This document shows, piece after piece, positions 8,006-16,885 of a stretch of 64,000 bases of DNA. A program made the position numbers and the translations under genes. The stretch spans positions 1-64,000 of the forward strand of contig JAEZCA010000034.1 of NCBI GenBank assembly GCA_023412665.1. The letters run 5' to 3'. How positions within the stretch are numbered: the stretch's first letter is position 1; every line of letters starts with the position of its first letter. Source of the stretch: Bacillota bacterium (GTDB taxonomy: Bacteria > Bacillota > Clostridia > Acetivibrionales > DTU013). Under the pieces are notes generated by a model. The model was not told the origin of the DNA, did not search any database, and saw only the letters and a program-made list of their open reading frames with translations.

Positions 8006-9140
8006 TATCCACAGCAGCTCCGGCTCCTTCCAGCTTTGATTTGATATCCTCGGCCTCATTTTGTGTTATATTTTCTTTGATGACCGATGGTGTATAATCA
8101 GCAAGCTCTTTGGCTTCCTTCAGGCCTAGTCCGGTTATCTCGCGGATTATTTTGATCACTTGTATCTTTTGATCGCCGCAGCTTAAAAGCTTTACACCGA
8201 AATTTGCAGGTCCGGCGTCAGCGTTATCGGCATCGGTGATACCAGCATTTGAGGCTGCAGTATCAGATGCTTCAGCGGCAGACTGTTCTGTGCTATCCGG
8301 TATGCTGCCGTTTTCTATACCCGGTTCAGCTGTGATTTCAACATCAACGCTCGTCACCACACCTGAAGCGATGTCTGTTCCGCCGCGAAGGACTCTAAAG
8401 GTGGTGCCTTCCTTCATAGGGAGCCTGGCAAGCATTTGTGCTGTTACAGACAGCTTGCCGTTTTCATCAGGGAGTGCCTGGTCGAAATAGAAAACAGTGT
8501 TTGAATCTGTTGTAAAGAAATAGCTGAGCCCGTCGAAGCTACCCCGGCTGAAGAAAGCATCGGCCTGCTTTTCGGTAAATACTATATCTGCTGAAAATGT
8601 ATTATGTGCAGATATAGAGCCTTTGGCTGCCAGCACCTGTCCCCTTTGAACATCATTTCTTTCAATGTCATTTAGCACTATGCCGACATTGTCGCCGGCT
8701 ATTGCAGTATCCAGCAGTTTTCTGAACATCTCAATACCGCCGACAGTAACAATTCTAGGTTGATCAGCCAGTCCGACCAGCTCGACCTCAGCATCGACTG
8801 ATACCTGGCCGGACAGTATCTTACCTGTTGCTACCGTACCTCTGCCTGTTATGGAGAAAACATCTTCTATCTGCATTAAAAAGTCTTCACTGACAAGATT
8901 ATCGGCAGTACCCTGTTGATCGTCCTGTTGAACATCTTCTGATTTATTCTGGTCAACTGCGGCAATATCTGTTTCGCCTGTTGATGCAGCATCGATATCG
9001 TCTGTCTGTATGTTTTCTTCTACTTGCGCAACGGGACTGGCAGCCTGATTCTCAGGAGATATCGTTTTGCTGCCGCCACAGCCTGTAAACGCCAGTGTTA
9101 ACGCAAATAACACTATTAAGTAAAAAAGCTTCTGTTTCAT
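7995..9140 (-). CDS. Lipoprotein with EF-Tu domains II-III and an L7/L12 C-terminal domain
   Basis: A 381-aa protein with an unusual layout. Residues 1-20 are a hydrophobic signal ending in a lipobox-like FTG-C21, followed by GGS and an acidic, low-complexity stretch to about 85. Residues 86-172 closely match EF-Tu domain II (FLMQIEDVFSITGRGTVATG, then GIEMFRKLLD, AGDNVG, RGQVLA). Residues 173-266 look like EF-Tu domain III, with FRVLRGGT and GVVTSV near the end. A second acidic linker leads to residues 313-381, which match the ribosomal L7/L12 C-terminal domain (VIKIIREITGLGLKEAKELAD). There is no GTPase domain. The export signal makes a translation role unlikely; these folds may be reused as surface binding modules. 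GAGGG lies 7 nt before the ATG. It follows feoB by 127 nt on the same strand. Confidence 0.85.
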   Translation of the reverse strand: MKQKLFYLIVLFALTLAFTGCGGSKTISPENQAASPVAQVEENIQTDDIDAASTGETDIAAVDQNKSEDVQQDDQQGTADNLVSEDFLMQIEDVFSITGRGTVATGKILSGQVSVDAEVELVGLADQPRIVTVGGIEMFRKLLDTAIAGDNVGIVLNDIERNDVQRGQVLAAKGSISAHNTFSADIVFTEKQADAFFSRGSFDGLSYFFTTDSNTVFYFDQALPDENGKLSVTAQMLARLPMKEGTTFRVLRGGTDIASGVVTSVDVEITAEPGIENGSIPDSTEQSAAEASDTAASNAGITDADNADAGPANFGVKLLSCGDQKIQVIKIIREITGLGLKEAKELADYTPSVIKENITQNEAEDIKSKLEGAGAAVDIIK

Positions 9141-9267
9141 TATGTACCCTCAATTCATAATATTTGTTAAAATATCATCAATTAAAGCATACATTGGAAT
9201 ATTTTTCAATAGTAATAGAAAAATTTAAATAACAAACAGCAGCAGTGCGAGGATAGTTAGCCGGAAC

Positions 9268-11418
9268 CTATACCAACCCAAGCAGACGTGCTGCATTAGC
9301 CACAACAAAACAAACTATGATTCCCGCTGCAGTTGGTATAGCAATGGAAGCAAGCGTCCATTTCATGCTTTGTGTTTCTTTGCGGATCGTCCATAAAGTC
9401 GTGCCGCAAGGGAAGTGCATAAGTGAGAACAGCATAACGCATACCCCAGTAAGCCAGGTCCAGCCGTGTGATACAAGAAGCTGCCTTAAGTCCTCAAGCT
9501 CATCCAGTTCAAGTATGGAGCCTGATGCCATATAGCTCATGATGATTATTGGTATGACGATCTCATTTGCAGGCAGGCCGAGGATAAAGGCCATCAGGAT
9601 ATACCCGTCCAATCCCAGCAGTTTGGCAAAGGGATCAAGGAAATTTGCACAATAAGTCAACAAACTGACTTCACCAACCGAGATATTTGCCATGAGCCAG
9701 ATCACCAGTCCCGCCGGTGCCGCAATGGCAACCGCCCGGCCCAATACAAACAGCGTTCTGTCAAGGATCGAGCGGACAATGATCCTACCGATCTGCGGTT
9801 TGCGGTATGGAGGCAGCTCTAGTGTGAAGGAGGACGGCAGTCCCTTCAATATCGTTTTGGAAAGTATCCTGGATACCAATAAGGTCATAAAGATCCCCAG
9901 CGTCACGATCCCGGTAAGGGCAAGGGTGGAGGTCAATGACTGGAAGGCGCCGCTTGCGGTTCCCCCTATGAAAACAGTGCCGATAGCGATCAGTGTAGGG
10001 AAACGTCCATTACAGGGTACGAAAACATTTGTTAGTATGGCGATCAGCCTTTCCCTCGGTGACTCAATAATCCTGCAGCCAATTACTCCTGCGGCATTGC
10101 AGCCAAAGCCCATACACATGGTCAAGGCCTGCTTTCCGTGAGCACATGCTTTTTTAAAAAAGTTATCCAGATTGAAAGCTATTCTGGGCAGGTAGCCCAG
10201 ATCTTCCAGCAGGGTAAACAAGGGGAAGAATATGGCCATTGGCGGCAGCATGACAGATATCACCCATGCCAGAGTCCGGTACATGCCAAGCACCAATACG
10301 CCATGGAGCCATTCAGGTGATCCCGCTGAAATAAACAATTCCGTCAGTTTGGCTTCAATCCCGAAGAGAAAATCCGCTATAATTGCAGATGGGACATTTG
10401 CGCCTGCCATAGTCATCCAGAAAATTATCGCCAGCAGGCATAGCATGATAGGTATGCCCAGGATCCTTGAGGTAACGATACTGTCGATCTTCCGGTCCGT
10501 ACGATTGTACTGATTGTTATGAAAGGTGACAGTATCACTGCTGATAGCCTCCGCTATGCAAACGAGCCTTGATACGATCTTATCTCGTATTTGGTCGGGC
10601 TGGATACCATTATCGGCAAGGAGCTTTTTAGCTGTGTTAAGTAGGTCTGTAAGTTCAGAATCGTCCATGAGATCAAAGCCCAGATATTTGTCCAATGAAC
10701 TCAATAGAGCAGGATCTCCATCCAGTAGCTTGAGTGCCGCCCAGCGGCTGTTGATTTTTCCGTCCGCCAGTTCCGATATCCTTGGCTGAATTATGTTTAT
10801 TGCCTGTTCAATGGCATCATCATATGTAATGGTCATGGGTTTTGTAGACGTGTGCTTGCTGGAGACTGAATAAACCGCATCCATGAGTTCTTTAAGACCT
10901 TTTCTATTTCTTGCGTCAGTAGGGACTACGGGTGCTCCAAGAAGCCGGGACAGCTTATCGCAGTTTATTGATATCTTTTTTCTTTTTGCTTCATCGATCA
11001 GATTGACACATATAACAACCTTATCTGTGATTTCCAAAGTCTGAAGTACCAGATTCAGGTTTCTCTCCAGACAGGTGGCATCGGTTACCACAACGGCAGC
11101 GTCAGGCTTGCCGAAGCATACAAAATCTCTGGCTACCTCTTCTTCTGCCGAGTTTGCCATAAGGGAATAAGTACCTGGGATGTCTACCATAATAAAATTC
11201 GTATCCTTGTGCCGGTATTTCCCCTGTGCGTTGGTCACCGTTTTGCCAGGCCAGTTGCCAGTGTGTTGGTTCAGTCCCGTCAAGCTGTTGAAAACTGTGC
11301 TTTTTCCTACATTAGGGTTTCCCGTGAGTGCGATGACTTTATCACCGGATGAAGTACGCTCAATTCTAAGTTCACTGTTCATTACGCTTGTACCGGTAGA
11401 TTGGCTGGTAAGTCCCAT
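9268..11418 (-). CDS. feoB: Ferrous iron transport protein B
   Basis: Membrane Fe(II) uptake protein of 716 aa. The N-terminal G domain has G1 GNPNVGKST near residue 33, G3 DIPGTYSL near residue 78 and a G4-like VNLIDEA near 138. A helical spacer follows, then a membrane domain with two Gate-type repeats (MGFGCNAAG, and LPANEIVIPI). The domain order and length are normal for FeoB. A strong AGGAGG ribosome site sits before ATG 11418. It is downstream of feoA with a 29-nt gap, so the two are co-transcribed. The G domain controls iron passage in known FeoB proteins. Confidence 0.95.
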   Translation of the reverse strand: MGLTSQSTGTSVMNSELRIERTSSGDKVIALTGNPNVGKSTVFNSLTGLNQHTGNWPGKTVTNAQGKYRHKDTNFIMVDIPGTYSLMANSAEEEVARDFVCFGKPDAAVVVTDATCLERNLNLVLQTLEITDKVVICVNLIDEAKRKKISINCDKLSRLLGAPVVPTDARNRKGLKELMDAVYSVSSKHTSTKPMTITYDDAIEQAINIIQPRISELADGKINSRWAALKLLDGDPALLSSLDKYLGFDLMDDSELTDLLNTAKKLLADNGIQPDQIRDKIVSRLVCIAEAISSDTVTFHNNQYNRTDRKIDSIVTSRILGIPIMLCLLAIIFWMTMAGANVPSAIIADFLFGIEAKLTELFISAGSPEWLHGVLVLGMYRTLAWVISVMLPPMAIFFPLFTLLEDLGYLPRIAFNLDNFFKKACAHGKQALTMCMGFGCNAAGVIGCRIIESPRERLIAILTNVFVPCNGRFPTLIAIGTVFIGGTASGAFQSLTSTLALTGIVTLGIFMTLLVSRILSKTILKGLPSSFTLELPPYRKPQIGRIIVRSILDRTLFVLGRAVAIAAPAGLVIWLMANISVGEVSLLTYCANFLDPFAKLLGLDGYILMAFILGLPANEIVIPIIIMSYMASGSILELDELEDLRQLLVSHGWTWLTGVCVMLFSLMHFPCGTTLWTIRKETQSMKWTLASIAIPTAAGIIVCFVVANAARLLGLV

Positions 11419-11447
11419 TTTATATCCTCCTTGCGCTTAAGCTCTGT

Positions 11448-11687
11448 TTAGTGCGCTTCAACCATGATTTTACCTGCTTCTTCCGAGCGCAGCGCAATAA
11501 CTGCTCCGCGAATGCTGTAAGCAGTAGGGTCGCCGGAAGGGCTTTTTTGCAGAGCTTCAACCAGTGTGTCTGAGATCAGTCCGAGATCCATCATTCTTCT
11601 GCGTGCAGGCCCGTCGGAAGTAAGGGCTTTGACCTTTGCCTTTCTGCCTAAAGGCAGCAGATTTAGCGGAATATATCGATCGGTCAT
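11448..11687 (-). CDS. feoA: FeoA, SH3-like partner of FeoB
   Basis: A 79-aa cytoplasmic protein with the FeoA fold pattern: MDLGLISDTLVEAL in the middle and AYSIRGAVIALRSEEAGKI at the end. It is needed for FeoB function in known systems, probably by binding its cytoplasmic domain. AAGGAGG precedes ATG 11687. It is the first gene of feoAB, and a DtxR/MntR-type regulator is divergently transcribed 166 nt away, which suggests metal-dependent control from the shared intergenic region. I could not pick a clear operator palindrome there. Confidence 0.93.
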   Translation of the reverse strand: MTDRYIPLNLLPLGRKAKVKALTSDGPARRRMMDLGLISDTLVEALQKSPSGDPTAYSIRGAVIALRSEEAGKIMVEAH

Positions 11688-11853
11688 ATAATAAAGCCTC
11701 CTTTATAGGTTATGTATACGATTTATTTTGCCTGCTTTAGCGGAGTGAAAAATTCTTATCCTAGACCAATATATGAAAAATAAAATATCAGTGTTACGAA
11801 TATATTGTAAATGAACGTAAAAATTTCCCTTGGCTAACAAAGGTGTGATAATA

Positions 11854-12354
11854 ATGCAGCAAAATGATTTTCATACGGTCCGCGGCTACCAGCTGCTTGC
11901 ACAGGAGGATAAGCTGCTGACTCCTGCCATGGAGGACTATCTCGAAATGATCTACAGGAACATTCAGGAGGCAGGATACATGCGTATCAACACTTTATCG
12001 GAAATGCTGCACGTAAAGCCTTCATCTGCCACTAAAATGGTTCAGAAGCTCACGGAACTGGCTCTGCTGGATTACAAGAAATATGGCATAATTTTTTTGA
12101 CAGAGCTTGGGAAAAAAATCGGCGAATTCCTTTTGAACAGGCATAATACCATAGAAAAATTTCTAAGATGTATTGGGACCGGTGACAACCTCCTGACGGA
12201 GACGGAGCTGATCGAGCACAATATAAGCAGCAATACCTTGAAAAATATTGATCTGTTGACCAGGTTCCTTGATATGCATCCGGAAATAATATGTGAGTTT
12301 GAGAGGTTCAAAAGAGAATGCTCTTCCACCGGCGAGCCAATCCTGCATGAATAG
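11854..12354 (+). CDS. DtxR/MntR-family metal-dependent regulator
   Basis: A 166-aa protein with an N-terminal winged helix (TPAMEDYLEMIYRN ... MRINTLSEMLHVKPSSATKMVQKL) typical of DtxR/MntR regulators, and a helical dimerisation domain after residue 80 (ELGKKIGEFLLNRHNTIEKFL). There is no C-terminal SH3-like domain, so it resembles the short MntR type. Its place divergent from feoAB points to iron or manganese sensing at the feo promoter; this is inference from context. ATG 11854 with AAAGGTG upstream is a better start than the TTG at 11830. Confidence 0.85.
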   Translation: MQQNDFHTVRGYQLLAQEDKLLTPAMEDYLEMIYRNIQEAGYMRINTLSEMLHVKPSSATKMVQKLTELALLDYKKYGIIFLTELGKKIGEFLLNRHNTIEKFLRCIGTGDNLLTETELIEHNISSNTLKNIDLLTRFLDMHPEIICEFERFKRECSSTGEPILHE

Positions 12355-12469
12355 CCCGGGTCTATCCTTTTGCTGTATGAGAAGCTCTATGGTGTCATTA
12401 TCCGTGCAACAAGAGAATTTCTGCTTCATAGTATACATAAGAAGTATATTCAGGGAGTAGTTTATTTCG

Positions 12470-13003
12470 ATGGCTTGTTTTTTTAGTATGCCCTTCAGCA
12501 ACAATCCGTATATAACCCCATGGGGTACCCTTGACCCGGATGGGAAGCCTGCGGATCAGGCCCGTCCGGATGAAAGGCTGTACAGCGACAGCTTCAGGCG
12601 ATGCCAGGGGAATGGGTATCCATATCATGTACAGCCCGGAGATACACTGTATAGCATATCAATGAGGCTTGAGGTCAGGCTGACTGACATAATTGCAGCT
12701 AATCCCGGACTGGATCCGCACAGGCTGGGCATCGGACAAACGATATGCATACCAGCCTGCCCGCCGGATCATTTTGCACGATATATCCAGCCCGGCGATA
12801 CGCTTGCCGGTTTAGCCCGGGAATATAATACGAGTATGGAAAGTATTCTGGAGGCAAATCCGGGAATTGACCCGAATTATCTGAGGATAGGGCAGAGGCT
12901 GTGCATTATCCGACACCGTCTGCGTCCGTATGCCGGCATGGGCTTTGGCGGCTCGGCGTACGGTTCATGGCCCAATGGGGGAATGAAGCCTGAAAATGTT
13001 TAA
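12470..13003 (+). CDS. Double-LysM protein, probably spore- or wall-associated
   Basis: A 177-aa protein with two LysM domains, around residues 52-96 (YHVQPGDTLYSISMRL ... GIGQTICIP) and 103-147 (RYIQPGDTLAGLAREY ... IGQRLCI). LysM binds N-acetylglucosamine-containing glycans. There is no signal peptide and the tail is Gly/Pro/Tyr-rich, a pattern seen in spore-coat-associated LysM proteins. The ribosome site (GGGAG) is rather far from ATG 12470; an ATG at 12488 is an alternative start. The 3' end overlaps the convergent zinc-ribbon gene by 4 bp. Confidence 0.8.
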   Translation: MACFFSMPFSNNPYITPWGTLDPDGKPADQARPDERLYSDSFRRCQGNGYPYHVQPGDTLYSISMRLEVRLTDIIAANPGLDPHRLGIGQTICIPACPPDHFARYIQPGDTLAGLAREYNTSMESILEANPGIDPNYLRIGQRLCIIRHRLRPYAGMGFGGSAYGSWPNGGMKPENV

Positions 13004-13242
13004 TTTTCAGGCTCTATGTCCTCTTTGATATCATAAAGATTATAGGTTATTACCTTTGAGGCTCTTCTGGGGTCGGCCTTTTTGGGGGCAGATGTCTTTG
13101 AGGCTTTAGCTCTGCCGGATGCATTCAGTCCGGCGGCTGTTTTTCTGATGGGAGCAGCGCCTGTATCGCCGCCAATCTTGCAGCTCTTATTGGAACAACG
13201 TCCGTTGATCTTGAGAGAGCCGCATTCACAAAACTCGGCCAA
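13000..13242 (-). CDS. Small zinc-ribbon-like protein of unknown function
   Basis: An 80-aa protein that I do not recognise by name. The N-terminus has four cysteines in the order C-E-C, then C-x3-C (CECGSLKINGRCSNKSC), which could bind zinc. The rest is basic and Ala/Ser/Lys-rich, ending in an acidic tail after a VITYNLYDI stretch. Start TTG 13242 is preceded by AAGGAGTG at good spacing, which is the main support that it is real. A nucleic-acid-binding role is possible but not shown. Confidence 0.7.
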   Translation of the reverse strand: MAEFCECGSLKINGRCSNKSCKIGGDTGAAPIRKTAAGLNASGRAKASKTSAPKKADPRRASKVITYNLYDIKEDIEPEN

Positions 13243-13576
13243 AAAAAATCACTCCTTGATTGTATGTATTTTTCTATTTATATTGCTGTTTGAAGCCATA
13301 TAGTATTATACCTCAGACAAAGGATTATGATAAGGGATACTGGCGTTAATTTTACAAGAATGACTATGCAATAACAAAGAGCCCATGCATTACGCTGTCT
13401 TTGCCCATCAGGGTGCAGAACGGTGAAATAGCAGGTATCTATTGTATTATAATTCAAACATGATATTATAATAAGTGGGGAAAGCAGACTAAAGTACCTG
13501 TTCAAATATATAAAAATATTATATAATCTTATCTATATATATATTGTCAGCGGCAAAACTGTTTTGGAGAGCGCAT

Positions 13577-14515
13577 ATGTTTAAGAAGAAGATACTCATT
13601 ATCGATGATACGGAGCTAATGGTGAAGCTGACTACAGATATACTGAAGGAAAAGGGGTACGATGTCGTATCTGCGAGCAACGGCGTAGACGGTATCAAAA
13701 TGGTTATGTCCGAAAAACCCGACCTTGTGCTTCTGGATGTAGTCATGCCCGGCATTGATGGATTTGAGGTCTGTAAGCTGCTCAGGAAGGATGAGAGCAA
13801 CAATCTGATGCCCATCATCATGCTCACAGCCCAGGGTAATGAGGAAGACAAGCTTGCAGGACTTGAACTCGGTGCTGACGACTATATAACAAAACCCTTC
13901 AACCCGCGTGAGCTGATAAGCAGGGTCAAAAACACACTGCTTAGGATAGACAGGAACAGGCTGGCAAATCCTCTGACAGGGCTGCCCGGAAACATCGAGA
14001 TACAATCAGAGATAAATTACAGAATTGCAAAGGAAATGATATTTTCCATATTATATCTGGATGTCGACAATTTCAAAGCATACAATGACGCTTACGGCTT
14101 CTCCCGCGGAGACTCCGCAATAAAGCTCATTGCCGATATATTGATGGACAATGTGAGGACCTTCGGCTCAAAAAATGATTTTACAGGTCATATCGGCGGT
14201 GATGACTTTGTTATAGTTACATCGCCGGAATGTGCAGATATACTCTGTGAGAATATAATAAAGGATTTTGATGAAAGAGTGCCGGAACTGTATTCCGATG
14301 CAGACAAGCAATCAGGATTCATCAGCACGACAAACAGAAGAGGCTATATAACCAGATATCCAATAATGACGGTATCTATTGCAGTTGTGTCAAATGAGAA
14401 CAGAGTTCTTTGCAATCATCTGCAGGTTGGGGAAATTGCTGCTGAGCTGAAGAAAAAGGCAAAATCCGTGACCGGAAGCGTATACCTCAAGGATATGCGA
14501 AGACAAAAACAGTAG
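13577..14515 (+). CDS. Response regulator with GGDEF-type output domain
   Basis: A 312-aa protein. Residues 1-120 are a receiver domain (KILIIDDTE; phosphoacceptor Asp in LVLLDVVMPG; Thr in IMLTAQG; Lys in YITKPF). After a short linker comes a diguanylate-cyclase-like domain with LTGLPGN and YLDVDNFKAYND. The active-site motif is GGDDF, not GGDEF; this variant may be active, weak or only GTP-binding. No RxxD inhibitory site is seen before it. ATG 13577 is preceded by GGAGAG. The two downstream genes are close behind on the same strand. The partner kinase is not in the window. Confidence 0.85.
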   Translation: MFKKKILIIDDTELMVKLTTDILKEKGYDVVSASNGVDGIKMVMSEKPDLVLLDVVMPGIDGFEVCKLLRKDESNNLMPIIMLTAQGNEEDKLAGLELGADDYITKPFNPRELISRVKNTLLRIDRNRLANPLTGLPGNIEIQSEINYRIAKEMIFSILYLDVDNFKAYNDAYGFSRGDSAIKLIADILMDNVRTFGSKNDFTGHIGGDDFVIVTSPECADILCENIIKDFDERVPELYSDADKQSGFISTTNRRGYITRYPIMTVSIAVVSNENRVLCNHLQVGEIAAELKKKAKSVTGSVYLKDMRRQKQ

Positions 14516-14527
14516 GAGAGTTTATTG

Positions 14528-15139
14528 ATGAAACATTATATAAAGTGCGGGGCCAAAATATTATATAACTATTCCATGACCCTTTTGGTTTTTTTTATAT
14601 TTATCTACCCGTTCATGGCTGTCACAGGCGATAAATTTAATAACTGGCTACCCGTTTACTGCTTCGCTGCGTTTACATTCGTTGCGCTGCTAACTTATTC
14701 AGATATGAAGGAACTGGCCGTTAAGGAGAAGAAACCGCAATACGAGCTGGAACCCAGGCCATGGAAGGGTCTAGTCATTGGCCTGATGGCCATGCTTCCT
14801 GTGGCGCTTGCAGTATCGGTGCTTGCATTGCTTCACTTTGAAGCCAGCTATGCCGAGAGGATAAAGCATCTTGCGATAAATGGCCTCCTTGGCCCGGCGT
14901 ACTTTATCATTAGATTGTTCAATGAGTCCATTGTTGGTTATATTGTAGCGATACTGCTCATTCCAGCTGTTGCTGCCATAGGGTATCTAATGGGATACTT
15001 TGGCATAAACATCATTAAAAAGATCAGGAAAAAGGAACAGGTCAAGGAGAAGCCTTTTACCAAGAGTCCCTGGAATCCTTCAGTCAATGAATACAAAACC
15101 ACAAAAAAGAAGAAAAAGAAGACATCGGGAGGCAAGTGA
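14528..15139 (+). CDS. Four-helix membrane protein of unknown function
   Basis: A 203-aa protein with four probable transmembrane segments: about residues 15-37, 42-57, 82-105 and 130-160. The lysine-rich C-terminus (KKKKKK) is probably cytoplasmic. I do not recognise the family. AGGAG is well placed before ATG 14528. It follows the response regulator by 12 nt and nearly touches the next gene, so the three are probably one operon. Confidence 0.8.
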   Translation: MKHYIKCGAKILYNYSMTLLVFFIFIYPFMAVTGDKFNNWLPVYCFAAFTFVALLTYSDMKELAVKEKKPQYELEPRPWKGLVIGLMAMLPVALAVSVLALLHFEASYAERIKHLAINGLLGPAYFIIRLFNESIVGYIVAILLIPAVAAIGYLMGYFGINIIKKIRKKEQVKEKPFTKSPWNPSVNEYKTTKKKKKKTSGGK

Positions 15140-15140
15140 T

Positions 15141-16016
15141 TTGAAAAAATATTCCGAAATATTCTTCAGCAGCTTCAATCTGTCGATGCGGGCGGCTTAT
15201 GATTCATGCATCAAAACCACCGAAGAGCGCGCTTACGATAGTTTTGCGGATACAGACAGCGAGAGTCTGCTTGAGGCCTGTCTGGATAACGAATATAAGA
15301 GATGGCTGTCAGAGCAGCTCCCCGGGACTGCCAGGACCCCATCGGAATATTTGGACGAAGTCGGATTTGATGAGATCACAGAAATGTTTTGTTACGGCAC
15401 AGAGATATGTGACGATGAGCTGCCAGCGATACTTAATGAGAAGCTGCTGAGCTATGGCGATAAAGCAATAGATTTTCTAATCAAGACTGCAGCCGGCACC
15501 GGAAATATATCCGATTCAAGTGAAGAAGAAATCGCCCGGTCTGTCATGGCAGCCAGGCTGCTTGGCAGATATAAGACCCAGAAGGCTGTTTTGCCCCTGA
15601 TAGATATTATTGAAAAAAGCCGGGGAGCATCCGAGCTTATGCAGCAGACTGCAAGAGATGCTCTGACCAATATAGGTCAGGCTGCTGTCAGTACCATTAT
15701 ACAGGAGATGAGTTCAGGAAAGCGATCTGAGGAGACCTGTGAGTATCTTGCCATGTCTCTGGCTGAAATCGGAAAGGATAGCCCCTCGGATGAAATATAC
15801 TCAGCGCTGAAAAATGTATTCAATATGCTGTCGGATAAAGTCGTCGCGGCGGCGTGCCTGGCGAAATACGGCGACGGCAGGGCAATACCGGCGTTAAGAG
15901 GCTATCTGCAAAAAAGCGGGGAGAGCATCAGCAGGGAAGCATTTTATGACATCGTATCCGCTGTCAGGCAGCTCGGCGGCAGGATAGACGATCTGAAACA
16001 AGTCCGGAAAAGATAA
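15141..16016 (+). CDS. HEAT-repeat-like protein
   Basis: A 291-aa protein. The second half has repeated helical pairs of about 30 residues (ARLLGRYKTQKAVLPLIDII; ARDALTNIGQAAVSTIIQEM; CLAKYGDGRAIPALRGYL) typical of HEAT or PBS-lyase repeats, usually protein-binding scaffolds. Start TTG 15141 lies 8 nt after GGGAGG and 1 nt after the previous stop; an in-frame ATG at 15087 would overlap the upstream gene by 53 nt. No enzyme motif is seen. Likely cotranscribed with the two genes before it. Confidence 0.75.
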   Translation: MKKYSEIFFSSFNLSMRAAYDSCIKTTEERAYDSFADTDSESLLEACLDNEYKRWLSEQLPGTARTPSEYLDEVGFDEITEMFCYGTEICDDELPAILNEKLLSYGDKAIDFLIKTAAGTGNISDSSEEEIARSVMAARLLGRYKTQKAVLPLIDIIEKSRGASELMQQTARDALTNIGQAAVSTIIQEMSSGKRSEETCEYLAMSLAEIGKDSPSDEIYSALKNVFNMLSDKVVAAACLAKYGDGRAIPALRGYLQKSGESISREAFYDIVSAVRQLGGRIDDLKQVRKR

Positions 16017-16094
16017 ACAACTGCAAGTCTTAGTAATATGTCCAACCCGTCCCCGAATATTCTTATATTGAATTTGAATTGGGAGACGGGTTAT

Positions 16095-16805
16095 ATGATT
16101 ATTGTAATGAGAAAATCCAATCTGATACTGATAGGACTTATTTTCGCTTTGCTGGTAGCCATCTACAGTCTTAATATGAACGTAGATACACAGGCTGCCA
16201 CAGCCGCCAAAACGTCCGGGCAGAAGACCGTCGTAATAGACGCCGGCCATGGCGGGGAGGATCCGGGAAAGATCAGCAGCTACAGCGGCCTGAAGGAAAA
16301 GGATCTGAATCTGAGCATTGCCTTCAAGGTCAAAGAGCTGTTGGAAAAAGACCAGTATAACGTGATTATGACGCGTGAGGAAGATAAGCTTGTGTATAGC
16401 GAGGGAACAACGGATATCTATTACAAGAGGCTGCAGGACCTGACCAGGCGTAAGGAGATCATGGACAACAGCGGTGCCCAGATAGTTGTCAGCGTTCATA
16501 CCAACAGTTTTACGCAGGCTCAGTATTATGGTGCACAGACATTTTATCCGTCAGACTCTCCTGAAAGCAAAAAGCTTGCTGAATGTATACAGAAATCATT
16601 GCGGGAAAATGTTGATAAGAGCAATAAACGTGAACCCGAGCTAAAGCAGCCTATAGTTATCATCAAGAATGTCAAAACACCAACAACCATAGTAGAATGC
16701 GGCTTTTTATCCAACGCTGCAGAAGAGCAAAAGCTTGGGACAGAAGAATATCAGGCAAAAATTGCAGAGGCTATCAAGAAGGGTATAGACAGCTACTTTA
16801 ACTAG
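16095..16805 (+). CDS. cwlD: N-acetylmuramoyl-L-alanine amidase, CwlD-like
   Basis: A 236-aa amidase_3 enzyme that cuts the lactyl-amide bond between muramic acid and the peptide in peptidoglycan. In spore formers CwlD makes muramic-delta-lactam in the cortex. An N-terminal membrane anchor (LILIGLIFALLVAIY) is followed by the zinc-site motif VVIDAGHGGEDPG, a glutamate in GLKEKDLNL, SVHTNS with the second histidine, and the catalytic glutamate in TTIVECGFLSN. There are no wall-binding repeats, which fits CwlD rather than the larger autolysins. GGGAG precedes ATG 16095. Confidence 0.85.
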   Translation: MIIVMRKSNLILIGLIFALLVAIYSLNMNVDTQAATAAKTSGQKTVVIDAGHGGEDPGKISSYSGLKEKDLNLSIAFKVKELLEKDQYNVIMTREEDKLVYSEGTTDIYYKRLQDLTRRKEIMDNSGAQIVVSVHTNSFTQAQYYGAQTFYPSDSPESKKLAECIQKSLRENVDKSNKREPELKQPIVIIKNVKTPTTIVECGFLSNAAEEQKLGTEEYQAKIAEAIKKGIDSYFN

Positions 16806-16885
16806 CATACTTTTAAGCTGCAGTGACATACCGTTCATTAAGGTGCTCCCCGGCCGGCAAAAGCACAGCCCCGGCGGCCGAAGGC

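Noticed and set aside
11688..11853. DtxR/MntR operator palindrome between feoA and its divergent regulator
   Set aside because: The region is AT-rich and I could not pick one palindrome over others by eye.
14938..15135. Minus-strand ORF starting MPPDVFFFFFF
   Set aside because: It is the complement of the lysine-rich tail of the membrane protein gene.
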